Part shown: positions 1 through 9,067 of the stretch, piece after piece | How the letters are laid out: each line of letters begins with the position of its first letter | How positions within the stretch are numbered: position 1 is the stretch's first letter | NCBI RefSeq assembly: GCF_031127905.1 | Contig: NZ_JARXIC010000009.1 | Span: 1 to 64,000 of the forward strand | Reading direction: 5' to 3' | DNA length: 64,000 bases | DNA from: Thalassobacterium sedimentorum | GTDB lineage: Bacteria; Verrucomicrobiota; Verrucomicrobiia; Opitutales; Coraliomargaritaceae | Made by a program: the position numbers and the translations under genes | The notes under the pieces: generated by a model | Told to the model about the DNA's origin: nothing | Seen by the model: the letters and a program-made list of their open reading frames with translations, nothing else | Databases searched by the model: none

Positions 1-11
1 TGTTAGACATA

Positions 12-39
12 GGGAGCTGAGCCTGACCGCTCGGCTCCC
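12..39. terminator. Hairpin, possible terminator
   Basis: An 11-base arm, GGGAGCTGAGC (12-22), pairs with GCTCGGCTCCC (29-39) across a 6-base loop, with one G-U pair on the plus-strand RNA. The T content after it is weak (ACCTTT). It could end transcription of a gene left of the window. The rest of 1-203 shows no gene. Confidence 0.4.
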
Positions 40-203
40 ACCTTTAACTCTAGAAAACCTTAAAATACACACGCGCCGCGTAGCGGCTTTGTTCATCCAG
101 TCGAGCGACTCAATAGATTTCGCTGGCGCTCATCTGTGACTACGCTCGACGATGGCAAAAATGAGGAATTGACAAACGCACGCAATTACGCACGCTTTCA
201 GTC

Positions 204-446
204 ATGACTACGATTACCGCAACCACCGCTCGGAATAAGCTCTACAAGCTTATCGACGAAGCAAACGATTCACACATCCCCATTCAGATAACAGGTAAGC
301 GCGGCAATGCTGTGCTTGTTTCAGAGGATGACTGGAAAGCCATTTCTGAGACGTTACATCTGAGTTCAATTCCCGGGATGGTGAATTCCATCAAAAAAGG
401 AATGAAGGAAAAAATTGAGGACTGCAGTGAGACGATTGAGTGGTGA
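204..446 (+). CDS. yefM: Antitoxin, YefM/Phd family
   Basis: This 80-residue protein matches the length and pattern of Phd/YefM antitoxins. The N-terminal part (about residues 1-55) has the typical ARNKLYKLIDEANDSHIPI stretch, followed by ITGKRGNAVLVSEDDWKAI, which forms the dimeric DNA-binding fold in this family. The acidic, helical C-terminus (about 56-80) would wrap around and block the toxin. It overlaps the following toxin gene by a few bases, the usual arrangement of a co-translated toxin-antitoxin operon. By family knowledge the pair represses its own promoter. The module sits beside a decayed transposon at the edge of an accessory island, a common place for such genes. Confidence 0.9.
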   Translation: MTTITATTARNKLYKLIDEANDSHIPIQITGKRGNAVLVSEDDWKAISETLHLSSIPGMVNSIKKGMKEKIEDCSETIEW

Positions 447-709
447 ATTATCGTATCGTATACGCCAAGCAGGCTCAGAAGGATGCGAAAAAAATCTCTC
501 GTAGTAACTTAAAATGGAAAGCTATTGAGCTGATTGATCTGTTGAAGGAAGACCCGTTCAGGAAACCACCAGAATACGAACCATTGGTCGGCGATCTTTC
601 AGGCGCTTATTCAAGGCGAATCAACATTCAACACAGACTGGTCTATCAGGTTTACGAAGAAGAAAAGGTCGTAAAGATTTTACGAATATGGACGCACTAT
701 GGCGATTGA
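443..709 (+). CDS. yoeB: Toxin, YoeB-type mRNA endonuclease
   Basis: This protein of about 88 residues belongs to the RelE/YoeB fold: a small ribosome-dependent mRNA interferase. The sequence shows the family's conserved core KKISRSNLKWKAIELIDLL, the GAYSRRINIQHRLVYQV segment with its catalytic-type arginines, and the C-terminal THYGD ending carrying the His-Tyr pair that closes the YoeB active site. The GTG start at 443 overlaps the antitoxin stop (GTGA). An in-frame GTG at 440 is an alternative. The catalytic residues look intact, so the toxin is probably functional and neutralised by the upstream YefM protein. Confidence 0.9.
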   Translation: MNYRIVYAKQAQKDAKKISRSNLKWKAIELIDLLKEDPFRKPPEYEPLVGDLSGAYSRRINIQHRLVYQVYEEEKVVKILRIWTHYGD

Positions 710-782
710 ATTGCCAACCAGGCAGGATAGGACAATTCCGTTCGTGCCTCACTCCATACCTACCTTTGATGTCGAGAAGAGA

Positions 783-1259
783 ATGAAAAATAAAATCTCA
801 ATCGCCTTGGCACTTCTTGTTTCTACAACTGCACACGCGGTGTCGATGAGTTGGAGCGGAACGAGTCCTGAGGATGCTGCCCGGTGGCCTGCACAACTCG
901 AAGAGGATATCATCCCATTCATCCCCGATGATAGTGAGTATCTACGCACTTCGGGATTATCTGCAGGAGCGAATTTAGAATTAACCACCGATGGTTTCAG
1001 ACTGAATTTTTCGACACAGTTGGAGCAACCCACAAGCATCACTCTCTTCAGCTTCGATGAAGAAGAGAATCTCTCCTTTTCAAGAGCTATTGGGGTTGCA
1101 CCAATTACCAGAGACCGAAACGGAACAACTCAATATCTTTATAGCGAAGAGTTCCTGCTGCCGCAGGAAGAATTACTTTCCTTCATTGACCAGCACTTGG
1201 AGCTTATTGTCCTCTATGGAAGTTTTAGCGACGTGAGAATGGAAGCTGATCAGACGTAG
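783..1259 (+). CDS. Hypothetical secreted protein
   Basis: A protein of about 158 residues starting with MKNKISIALALLVSTTAHA, a clear Sec signal peptide with an AHA cleavage site, which is why the ATG at 783 is preferred over the longer in-frame start at 699 that overlaps the toxin gene. The mature part is acidic and mostly predicted beta strand (alternating hydrophobic residues, for example LELTTDGFRLNFSTQLEQP). I recognise no family. It follows the toxin gene by about 70 bases on the same strand and could be cotranscribed, but nothing suggests a role in the toxin system. Confidence 0.55.
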   Translation: MKNKISIALALLVSTTAHAVSMSWSGTSPEDAARWPAQLEEDIIPFIPDDSEYLRTSGLSAGANLELTTDGFRLNFSTQLEQPTSITLFSFDEEENLSFSRAIGVAPITRDRNGTTQYLYSEEFLLPQEELLSFIDQHLELIVLYGSFSDVRMEADQT

Positions 1260-1342
1260 TTTTAACCGCAGAGCACGCGGAGAGCGCAGAGGAAAGGAAC
1301 TCCCCTACTACTCAGCGGGCTCGGCGATCTCAGCGGTTAAAA
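1260..1342. repeat. Inverted-repeat intergenic element
   Basis: TTTTAACCGC at 1260-1269 is mirrored by GCGGTTAAAA at 1333-1342, enclosing a GC-rich core with the periodic text GCAGAGCACGCGGAGAGCGCAGAGG. The form is like dispersed REP/MITE-like elements found between genes. It may also act as a terminator of the preceding gene because the distal arm ends in A/T runs. Confidence 0.5.
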
Positions 1343-1466
1343 AATCCCAGAGAAGAAGATTGAAGGAATCCATGAAGGTCAACGATACACAAATAATGTG
1401 AATTTTGTGTAGGCGTCCGACGAAGTGCCTTGCTTGCAGATTTAGTAATCGTGGTATTTTTTTGAC

Positions 1467-2244
1467 ATGGAATCAATCGAGACTGAGTTATGCATGGATT
1501 CTGCGGAGTCGGACCGCAAGGGGTGCCGGATTCGCAGTGAGAAAGAGTGGCGGAGGTATTGGAGCGCTACGACGCGAGCGGTCTGACGCAGGAAGCGTTC
1601 AGCCGCCGGGAAGGCATCCGCTACGGCACGCTGGTAGCGTGGCTGGGACGGCAGTGGCGTGTAGGTCTTTGCAAAGCGCCTGAGGTAAAGAAGGAAACGA
1701 TTCGCTACGAACGCCTCAAAGCGTCCAAGCGTGAGCCTTCTGCCGAGCGCTTCGCGGATCTGCCGGTCAAAGAGACCATCGAGATTTTACCGGACGAGGT
1801 CCGCGCCAATCCTGAACTCGATGAACGTATCGGAATCACCGAAGAGACTTTTGAAGTGCGGATCACTCCGCCTCTGCTATGAAAGCGCAAATACATCCGC
1901 CCAAAGTTCCGCCACAAGCTGGACCGGAACCTGCCGCCGTATCTGGCTCCGGCTCCGGAGCGGATGATCGAAGGCGGCTACGCTTCCGCGCAGCTGATTG
2001 CCTACATCGCGCTGAACATAAACATGCGACTGCCTTGCTGGAGGGCTTCGAGCGCAAGTGGAACAACGCTAAGGGCAAAAAGAACTTCCTGTTCCTCGGC
2101 TCACCCGAAGCCGGGTAACGCAGCGCGATCATCTACTCGATCATCGTTTCCTGCGTGCACCATGGCGGCGACCCGCTCGCCTATATGACCGATGTCCTCG
2201 AAAAACTACCCACTATGAGCAATCAGGACGACCACACTTCTTGA
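1467..2244 (+). mobile_element. Degenerate IS66-family element (tnpA-tnpC fusion remnant)
   Basis: Reading from the ATG at 1467 gives an IS66 TnpA-like N-terminus (MESIETELCMDSAESDRKG). One G is missing after GAGTGG near 1542, so the frame shifts and continues as EVLERYDASGLTQEAFSRRE, the TnpA helix-turn-helix region. This runs directly into TnpC sequence (IEILPDEVRANPELDERIG), so tnpB and the start of tnpC are deleted. An in-frame TGA at 1880, probably from TGG, interrupts ITPPLL/KRKYIRPKFRHK. Near 2012-2030 another deletion shifts the frame into the TnpC C-terminus (KGKKNFLFLGSPEAG). A TAA at 2116, probably from CAA, precedes RSAIIYSIIVSC, and the frame ends at 2244. The element cannot encode an active transposase. 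Confidence 0.85.
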
Positions 2245-2687
2245 CGACTACAGGAGCGTGTAAACCACTCCAGCAAGGAAGCCCCCGTTGCAATATCAGC
2301 AATATTATCTGTTTTCTTAACCATGCTAAAATTTCTCTCGATTCAGCGATCATTAATCGCAGTCAAAACATACAGAAACACTCTATAAATAAGCAAATAG
2401 AGCTACGAAAATGAGCGTAAATGACATCCCAACATATAAATGATCAATTTGCAGCAATACAATAAAACAAAATCAATGAATGACTCATTCCCTCTTAATA
2501 AAGACATAAAGCAAGCAATAAAAGCTCGTGCAGACAAGCAAAACAGAAGATACCCTACATGCAATCTTTTAATGTAGCATTAACGACTCACCAATTTCGC
2601 TTGACTAAAGCATTTCTAAATTACATTTTCACACGAAAATTCCAAGCGAGCTGACACTATCGAAGTACAGCCAACACCCACCCCCCA
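2245..2687. other. AT-rich intergenic region without a gene
   Basis: About 440 bases between the IS66 remnant and the pseudopilin gene. I see no coding remnant, RNA gene or convincing hairpin. It becomes AT-rich toward the pilin and should contain that gene's promoter. TTGACT near 2603 is the only passable -35-like hexamer, and it lacks a good -10 at normal spacing. Confidence 0.5.
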
Positions 2688-3353
2688 ATGAATACCCAAG
2701 CAAACTCAAAAAAGTCAGCTTTTACCCTGATTGAATTACTTAGTGTGATCGGCATTATTGCGATATTATCCGCAATATTAATACCAACAATCAGCAAGGT
2801 CCGTGAGTCGGCAAATACCACGAAATGCGCGAGCAATCTAAGATCAATAGGACAAACGATAGGCCTTATCGTCGCCGAGAAAAACGCATTTCCCTTTGCA
2901 GTTGAAGGCAGCTACTCAGCGTTCTCACAGCGCGGAGCTATTGCGACCAAAGCAGGCTACGACGAGGAAGACTTCCCAGCTGACGAGTTCACAAAATGGG
3001 ATGCTAACCACATTTTCAATTGCCCGAGTTCTGAATCAACTAGCACCTACCGAGACTACGGGTTAAATGCCGTTGTCATGGGCTGGGGTCTCCCAGAGCA
3101 AAATCCACTCTACGAATCCATCAAACCAGTCAATCTCATACACCCCGGCGATACAATACTGAGCGCAGACAACGCCGCCGACAATCAAGTCCCCCAAACC
3201 AGGCCCTACTTCGATGTCAACATTTGGCCCTACCAACAAAACATTGGAGCTCGGCACAATGACAAAGCCAATGTGCTCTACGCTGATTATCACGTGGAAG
3301 CAATCCCCCCAGCATCGATACTCCCAGAGCAGATCGATCCGGCATTAAGATAA
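2688..3353 (+). CDS. Type II secretion/pilin-like protein (pseudopilin)
   Basis: This 221-residue protein carries the class III prepilin signature at residues 8-35: KKSAFTLIELLSVIGIIAIL, with the conserved Phe and the Glu five residues after the cleavage point, followed by the hydrophobic helix and PTISKVRESANTTKCASNLR. The C-terminal part contains the RHNDKANVLYADYHVE motif. This layout, an FTLIELL leader and a C-terminal (R)H...NVLFADGHV-like motif, is typical of the multi-copy pseudopilins of Verrucomicrobiota, Planctomycetota and Lentisphaerota (DUF1559/H-X9-DG type). The protein would be cut by a prepilin peptidase and held in the inner membrane or a pseudopilus. It heads the polysaccharide island. 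Its specific role is unknown. Confidence 0.85.
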   Translation: MNTQANSKKSAFTLIELLSVIGIIAILSAILIPTISKVRESANTTKCASNLRSIGQTIGLIVAEKNAFPFAVEGSYSAFSQRGAIATKAGYDEEDFPADEFTKWDANHIFNCPSSESTSTYRDYGLNAVVMGWGLPEQNPLYESIKPVNLIHPGDTILSADNAADNQVPQTRPYFDVNIWPYQQNIGARHNDKANVLYADYHVEAIPPASILPEQIDPALR

Positions 3354-3565
3354 ATAGAGTCGCATTCACATCACTACTAAGCGCCACCACATCCAGCGCA
3401 GCTACATTCTACATTGGCCCCAATGGAAATGACCAGAATAGTGGCACTCCAGTTCAAGATGGCAAGAATGGCAACTTCAACATCAATGAGCACATAGAAG
3501 AACCCCCATCAAACTTCTTCAGCATTCCATTCGATCAAATGGGTCCTAAGGAATCGCCATACGCC
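3350..3565 (+). pseudogene. 5' remnant of a secreted beta-helix protein gene
   Basis: In the frame starting just inside the pilin stop, the translation has a signal-peptide-like stretch (INRVAFTSLLSATTSSAA) followed by TFYIGPNGNDQNSGTP. That is the typical first strand of secreted right-handed beta-helix enzymes (F-Y-V-S-P-x-G-N-D-x-x-S-G-T). There is no good ATG or GTG start, and the similarity stops where the convergent alpha/beta hydrolase gene begins at 3566, so only the N-terminal fragment of a larger gene is left. It resembles the start of the beta-helix proteins encoded at 4651 and 9068. Confidence 0.55.
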
Positions 3566-4333
3566 CTAATCCGCGAAGGCACGCGTAAAGAATTCAACAA
3601 CAGGACTAGGATCCTTCAACCCGTGCGGATGATGCCCACGGCCAGCCACAACAATTTCTTCGTAACGCCCCCCAAGAGCCGAAAAGCGCCGCCCAAGACG
3701 AGCAGAATTCTCCTCATAAGGCACAATCTCATCTGCGTCGCCGCACACATGAAGCACTGGAATACCAGCTGCAACAATAGGCTCCAAGACAGCACGAGAC
3801 AGGGGTTGACGTTCAAAGCACCGTGCCACCGAGTCAGACATTTGGTATCTGTCAATTAGCTTATTCCAGTCCTCAGGGCTCCCAACTCCAGCACCCGCAC
3901 CGCCAGGCCAGCTGCGAAAATCACAAACTGGATTATCGGCATAAATCGCGCAAACCTTACTAGAGTTAACAGAGGAAAAATTATATGCGGACAGGCCGGC
4001 TCGACTTAGCGCCACAATGGCCATCCTCTCAGCGAGCCCCAAGAAAGCAGTTACAAAATCATACATCCGAGTAAATATATCAACCGCGACAGGACACCCG
4101 TAATGATCTGGCAGGTCCAGAAAAACCATTACCCAACCGCACTCAATCAAAAGCTCATCCGTTTCCGCAAATTGATTAAAAAACTCAGGTCGCCAAAACC
4201 AAGGCCGCCCACGTGCAGGATCTCGAGGCAACACGACTCGCATTTGCAAACCTTCAAATTCAAAATTCCAGCACCGATAGCCCCTCCAATCAGAAAGTTC
4301 AGCACCCAAAGAAACAAATCGTTCATCAATCAT
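3566..4333 (-). CDS. Alpha/beta hydrolase, probably cytosolic esterase
   Basis: A 255-residue alpha/beta hydrolase without a signal peptide. The strand-turn around Ser110 reads VALSRAGLSAYNFSS, the nucleophile elbow. It matches a family seen near glycosidase and sulfatase genes whose usual elbow is G-x-S-R-G-G, but here the flanking glycines are replaced by Ala. HVCGDADEIVPYEEN (about 195-209) supplies the acid (D199 or D201), and GRGHHPHGLKDPSPVVEFF (231-249) the histidine. YADNPVCDFRSWP is another conserved family segment. It may remove acyl groups from sugars imported from the local polysaccharide. It is convergent with the truncated beta-helix remnant, and the substrate is not known. Confidence 0.75.
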   Translation of the reverse strand: MIDERFVSLGAELSDWRGYRCWNFEFEGLQMRVVLPRDPARGRPWFWRPEFFNQFAETDELLIECGWVMVFLDLPDHYGCPVAVDIFTRMYDFVTAFLGLAERMAIVALSRAGLSAYNFSSVNSSKVCAIYADNPVCDFRSWPGGAGAGVGSPEDWNKLIDRYQMSDSVARCFERQPLSRAVLEPIVAAGIPVLHVCGDADEIVPYEENSARLGRRFSALGGRYEEIVVAGRGHHPHGLKDPSPVVEFFTRAFAD

Positions 4334-4650
4334 AGACCACCAAGCATTAGACGTTAGACAAGCAAAGAAAACTCTTCATTGTTTATTGCTGATATAATAA
4401 GCACACACACACAAACAAAAAGCACTACATAAATCACGTCAAAAAAAATTGATCAATATTGTTACATTAAAAAATTAACCGATCAAAATATCAATTGACG
4501 CACATCATTGAAACACCAATGTAAATAATGCAGAGAGGACAAGTGAACTAGCACATCAAACCGTCCATCGCTACCCCACAATGTAATAAACGTGATGTAC
4601 GCTAATAAATCATAATCGAAATGTACCAAAAATGGTATCAATGAAAAAGC
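4334..4650. promoter_or_regulatory. Divergent intergenic region, probable promoters
   Basis: About 317 AT-rich bases between the divergent hydrolase gene and the beta-helix gene, so it must carry promoters in both directions. It contains the palindrome ATTGATCAAT near 4449, and ACATTAAAAAATTAACC near 4464, which resembles the AAAATTAA-type motif seen at other island promoters. TTGACG at about 4495 is a -35-like hexamer toward the beta-helix gene. No ORF or RNA gene was found. Confidence 0.35.
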
Positions 4651-6870
4651 ATGAATAAACTCTATCGAATTCGCATCCCTTTACTGCTATGGCTAGCCAC
4701 AAGCTCATTGCCGGCGCTTAGCCACGCAGCAGAAAAAACGGCCACAACCTATTACATATCGAATCAATCGTCAGGTTCTTCTGATGGATCCTTCGAATAC
4801 CCATTCACCTCACTAGAAGCAGCAAAAAAGGCGATACGTGAACAACGAAAAAACCATGCATTAAATGGCCCCATCGAGATCTACATTCGCGAAGGGGACT
4901 ATTTTTTGGAAAAAACTGTGGAGTTTAATATAAATGACTCCGGAACGCAACAGTACCCAATAACCTACGCAGCCTATAAAGACGAAGAAGTGAATCTTAT
5001 CGGCGGCACACGCATTCCGTTACGAGATTTCGAAGTGGTCACTTCGCCTACAACCCTCTCACGTTTACCAGAAACAGCCCAAGGAAAAGTGCTGAGCATA
5101 AACCTTGAGCAACGAGGCATTAGCAAACTTGGCAAGATGTCACAATTCGGCCACAGCACAGGCTTCCTAAATGCAGTTACTCCTTACAAAGACGGCACAC
5201 CAACGCCACAACTGTATTACAACAAACTGTCAATGCAAATAGCCAGATGGCCCAACCATGACTTCGCAAAGGTTGACCAAGTCACTCAAAACGGATCCGT
5301 ACCTAGACACTGGATGGATGACATGAAATTTTCTGAGAATAAAAGCGTACTGGCCACCTATATTCCTCCTGCAGAAAGAGAGAACCCTCCGCTAGGATTT
5401 AAATTCATACTCAATAACGATCGTATGCAACAATGGGCACAGGCCGAAGATGCTTGGATGTTTGGGTATTGGTATTGGGACTGGTCAGACCAAAGCGTGA
5501 AGATCAAAAATATTGACACTCAAACTCGTGAAATTTCCAGCGTACAACCGAGCGCCTATGGTATTCGCGAAGAACAACGCTTCTATGTATACAACCTCTT
5601 GGAAGAAATCGATATGCCTGGAGAGTGGTATCTAAACCGAGAGAACAGCACTTTGTACTTTTATCCCCCAGAAGGCGCGAAGGATGGAGAAGTCACCATA
5701 TCTTTGCTAGAGCAGCCAATGATACAACTGACAGACGTCTCAAACGTAACCTTTTCTGGAATCAATATCGGAACTTCTAGAAACAGCGCATTTAGTATCA
5801 GCGGAGGAAGTAATTGCCTCATCAAAAACAGCACAATCAGCAAACTAGGAAAGACAGCAATATCAATTGAAGGAGGTAAGGCACACGGAGTCGTTAACTG
5901 CCACGTATACGATTTAGCTGCTGACGGCATACACATAAAAGGCGGCGACAGACACACATTGGAACCGGCTGGTCATTATATTGAAAACTGCCACATACAT
6001 AATTTCGGACAACAAGCTAAAACATATAAGCCAGCAATAAAAATTAGTGGCGTAGGTAATCGCGCATCTCACAATACAATACACAATGGCCCACATGCTG
6101 GATTAATATTCGCTGGCAACGACCATGTCATACAGTTTAATGAAATATACGACGTCGTAAATGAATCTCAGGACATGGGAGCAATATACTCAGGCCGAGA
6201 CCTAACAGCACGTGGAACAATTATAAGGCATAACTTCATACACGATATTAACGGTGTTGAAGGCGGTCATCCATACCTGATTCATGGCATCTATTTTGAC
6301 GACCTTTATTCAGGCTGCTCCGTCTTTGGCAATGTGTTCAAAAACATGCCAACCGGTGTAATGGTCAACGGCGGACGCGATCACAATATTAGCAATAACA
6401 TCTTCATCGATATATCCAATAAACCAATCATAATAGCTACATCTGGATTCATGAGTTGGCAACAGAAACACTGGAAGAATCATTCCTATGGGCTAAAATT
6501 CGACCCAAGAAGAGATGATATAACCAGCCAAGGTGGGCCTGCTGTTCCATGGGATAAAGCACCCTACGATAAATACCCCAATATGACCAATATCATAGAT
6601 GACGAACCTCGACATCCCAAATACAATCAATCAACAAAGAATGTTTTTATCAATTCAGAGAAAACATTTATATGGGTGCGAGGAGAAGTCGACTTCGCAG
6701 AAGACCGAGTGCAGGAATACACCAATATACGAGATAATTTTAAAACTGAAACCGCCCCTGGCTTCGTAAATGCTGAAACCATGAATTTCGGTCTGAAGAG
6801 CAACTCTATTGTCTATCAGAAAATACCTGGATTTGAGCCAATCCCCTTCGAAAGCATCGGTAGACAATAA
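4651..6870 (+). CDS. Secreted right-handed beta-helix enzyme (GH141-like)
   Basis: A 739-residue protein with a signal peptide (residues 1-27, ending LPALSHAAEK). Next come the beta-helix entry strand TYYISNQSSGSSDGSFEYPF and SLEAAKKAIR, and IYIREGDYFLEKTVEFN and GGTRI, which are typical of pectate-lyase-fold carbohydrate enzymes. A central insert carries PGEWYLNRENSTLYFYPPEG, a signature of the GH141/GH120-like beta-helix glycosidase group. From about residue 360 on, coils such as NVTFSGINIGTSRNSAFSI and HIYD/HNFIHDI repeats build the parallel beta helix. The likely role is periplasmic or extracellular hydrolysis of a sulfated polysaccharide. It is followed by two more secreted enzymes on the same strand. 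Family assignment is by pattern only; the substrate is unknown. Confidence 0.75.
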   Translation: MNKLYRIRIPLLLWLATSSLPALSHAAEKTATTYYISNQSSGSSDGSFEYPFTSLEAAKKAIREQRKNHALNGPIEIYIREGDYFLEKTVEFNINDSGTQQYPITYAAYKDEEVNLIGGTRIPLRDFEVVTSPTTLSRLPETAQGKVLSINLEQRGISKLGKMSQFGHSTGFLNAVTPYKDGTPTPQLYYNKLSMQIARWPNHDFAKVDQVTQNGSVPRHWMDDMKFSENKSVLATYIPPAERENPPLGFKFILNNDRMQQWAQAEDAWMFGYWYWDWSDQSVKIKNIDTQTREISSVQPSAYGIREEQRFYVYNLLEEIDMPGEWYLNRENSTLYFYPPEGAKDGEVTISLLEQPMIQLTDVSNVTFSGINIGTSRNSAFSISGGSNCLIKNSTISKLGKTAISIEGGKAHGVVNCHVYDLAADGIHIKGGDRHTLEPAGHYIENCHIHNFGQQAKTYKPAIKISGVGNRASHNTIHNGPHAGLIFAGNDHVIQFNEIYDVVNESQDMGAIYSGRDLTARGTIIRHNFIHDINGVEGGHPYLIHGIYFDDLYSGCSVFGNVFKNMPTGVMVNGGRDHNISNNIFIDISNKPIIIATSGFMSWQQKHWKNHSYGLKFDPRRDDITSQGGPAVPWDKAPYDKYPNMTNIIDDEPRHPKYNQSTKNVFINSEKTFIWVRGEVDFAEDRVQEYTNIRDNFKTETAPGFVNAETMNFGLKSNSIVYQKIPGFEPIPFESIGRQ

Positions 6871-6983
6871 TATCTTATGCCCTATGAAATGTAATCGAAT
6901 GTGTTCATTCGCTCCGTCATCAGAACCACAGCGGTCTTTTACCAGCAACACATATATCAACTAAATCTTGCTGATTAATTATC

Positions 6984-9062
6984 TTGAAAACTCAAAATAC
7001 AATCAAACTGCTCATCCTATGGTTGCTATGCATGACACAGTCTTATGCCCAAGCTCCCTCAAATCTGCGCTATAGCCAGGGAGAATTTTTAGTGTACACA
7101 CAGGGTGATACTATCCCCTACAATTTTTTCCAATACGATGGCGCTGAAGCCACCTCAATTTCCATAACCCCTCCCCTACCTGCGGGCATTACCTTTGTCA
7201 CCGACACGAGTCTGAACGAAGGCAGTATGTGGGGCACTCCGACCGTCACTGCCCATCCAACAGACCATCTTATAACTGTTAGAAACGCTCAAGGAAGCGC
7301 CACAATCAGTATCAACGTAGCAGTCTACGCTGCCGGCAACAATAAGGTATTGATCAATACCAACACGAGCCTAAAGCACTCAATCTCCGATGGCTTTGCC
7401 TCCGCAGTCACATGCTGGCTTACAGACTCCTCCGAACGACAAGACATTAAGCCTTCACTGGAACGGATGCGAACTGGGTCGCTCCGTTTTCCCTACGGTC
7501 ACCTATCAGACAATTACCTCTGGCACGATATTGATGCAGGAAATCCTCATGCTGGACTTCACCCTATCATCGCCTCTACCTCTCAGCCCCCAGCAGGCTG
7601 GAGCTGGGCCACATCTAACGACGACACATTCATCAATGCCATGGACTTCGATGAATACATGTCCATCTGCACGGAATTAGGAATTAAGCCGCTGGTTGTC
7701 GTTAATATGCTTTCCCATAAATATAGTAATGGACCGAGTCTATCACACCTGATAGATACAGCTGCCGCTTGGGTGCAGTACGCTAAAGACAAAAACTACG
7801 AAGTTGCTTATTGGCAAATTGGCAACGAAATCGACCACCACTCGAATCTGCTCAGCCGCACAGAATATGTCACAGCTTACCATCAAATGGTTGATGCGAT
7901 GAAAGCTATCAATCCCGACATACTAACGGGGCCGGGGATCCTTTCAGACATGAACTACATGCGTGCGGTGACTGATGCGAATCCAAACAACGTCGATTTT
8001 CTAAGTGCACACCAATACATCTGGAGTTTGGATATCGATACCTACGAAAAATGGCGCGACTTCACAGGCAATATGATCCCAGCGATCGACAACGCAGTGA
8101 CTGTGAGTCGCGAATACAACAATATGCCCATTCTAATAACTGAAACCAATGCTTACGGATCGGCCGCTCTGCTCGAAGGAAACACTGTCAATAACTTTCT
8201 TAAAGCACTCTGCTGGTTTGAGCTATTGATGCAACAGGTGCACGCCGAGAATGCCGTGTATTCCTACTACTGGGGAACATCTGATCCATGGAATTACCAA
8301 AATGGAGGTCTTTCAAATGAAGAAAGTTATACTCTCCTAAAAAATGATGCCACCCTATCAATGCGAGCAGAGATTTCACGATTCGTAAATGAATACACCT
8401 TAGATGAAATGGTTCAGTCTCAAACATCCATTTCCAGGCTTCGCACATACGCCTCACTAAATTCAGCCAATGACCGCATCAATCTGTTCTTCTTAAATAA
8501 AGACAGCAATCGACAGCCCATAGACGTTACTGTTAATGGCATGAATCTCCCCGAGAACTACTCCGTGAGGTCTTATTCAGCAGATTCCCCCCACTCCTTA
8601 GTTGCTTCCTATACAAACTCTGCGGAGGGAGTCAGTATTAGTGGAAATAGTTTCACGATGGAGCTTTTACCGCTCAGCATAACTGTAGTCAGTTTCTACG
8701 CAGAACGTAGCTTTCAAACTCTATTTCCTTACTTATTAATGGAAGCAGATGAGAATTTAGACGGAAAATCCAATTATTTAAATTATGCCCAGGGCTTCAA
8801 CCCCAGCCATTCAGCTCCAACTGGAGGTATCAATTTCAACGGAGAAAGCTTTCAGTTCGTAGTTCGAAACAATGCTACGGATGTCCAATATGCCTTATAC
8901 TGGACAACAGATTTTTCCGAATGGAATCCGATGACCGCGGGCATCGATTATACCACAACTCTCGAATCCCAAGACACAGAACAAAAAGTTTATAAAGGAA
9001 TTCTAGCCGAGTCTCTTCTACAAAAAGATAAATGCTTCTTTCTACAAAGCTTCAATAGATAA
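6984..9062 (+). CDS. Secreted clan GH-A glycoside hydrolase (GH39/GH51-like)
   Basis: A 692-residue protein. The TTG at 6984 is taken as the start because it begins an intact signal peptide (MKTQNTIKLLILWLLCMTQS). Residues about 25-115 form a putative Ig-like domain (LPAGITF...GTPT pattern). A TIM-barrel catalytic domain follows, with the acid/base in WQIGNEID (Glu282) and the nucleophile in PILITETNAYG (Glu387), the two glutamates of clan GH-A. SAHQYIW (about 341) is another conserved barrel strand end. A C-terminal beta-sandwich, and a tail near residue 590 reading NLDGKSNYLNYAQGFNP, resembles the dockerin-like/VPLPS-type modules of Verrucomicrobiota. It lies 5 bases before the next gene, so the two are cotranscribed. 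Confidence 0.75.
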   Translation: MKTQNTIKLLILWLLCMTQSYAQAPSNLRYSQGEFLVYTQGDTIPYNFFQYDGAEATSISITPPLPAGITFVTDTSLNEGSMWGTPTVTAHPTDHLITVRNAQGSATISINVAVYAAGNNKVLINTNTSLKHSISDGFASAVTCWLTDSSERQDIKPSLERMRTGSLRFPYGHLSDNYLWHDIDAGNPHAGLHPIIASTSQPPAGWSWATSNDDTFINAMDFDEYMSICTELGIKPLVVVNMLSHKYSNGPSLSHLIDTAAAWVQYAKDKNYEVAYWQIGNEIDHHSNLLSRTEYVTAYHQMVDAMKAINPDILTGPGILSDMNYMRAVTDANPNNVDFLSAHQYIWSLDIDTYEKWRDFTGNMIPAIDNAVTVSREYNNMPILITETNAYGSAALLEGNTVNNFLKALCWFELLMQQVHAENAVYSYYWGTSDPWNYQNGGLSNEESYTLLKNDATLSMRAEISRFVNEYTLDEMVQSQTSISRLRTYASLNSANDRINLFFLNKDSNRQPIDVTVNGMNLPENYSVRSYSADSPHSLVASYTNSAEGVSISGNSFTMELLPLSITVVSFYAERSFQTLFPYLLMEADENLDGKSNYLNYAQGFNPSHSAPTGGINFNGESFQFVVRNNATDVQYALYWTTDFSEWNPMTAGIDYTTTLESQDTEQKVYKGILAESLLQKDKCFFLQSFNR

Positions 9063-9067
9063 CTATA

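Noticed and set aside
1405-1683. A 92-residue frame over the tnpA remnant
   Set aside because: It is in a different frame from the recognisable TnpA peptide and is a by-product of GC-rich sequence.
3539-3859. Continuation of the beta-helix remnant frame through the alpha/beta hydrolase gene
   Set aside because: After 3566 the translation is the antisense of the hydrolase and shows no beta-helix pattern, so only the part up to 3565 was kept as a remnant.
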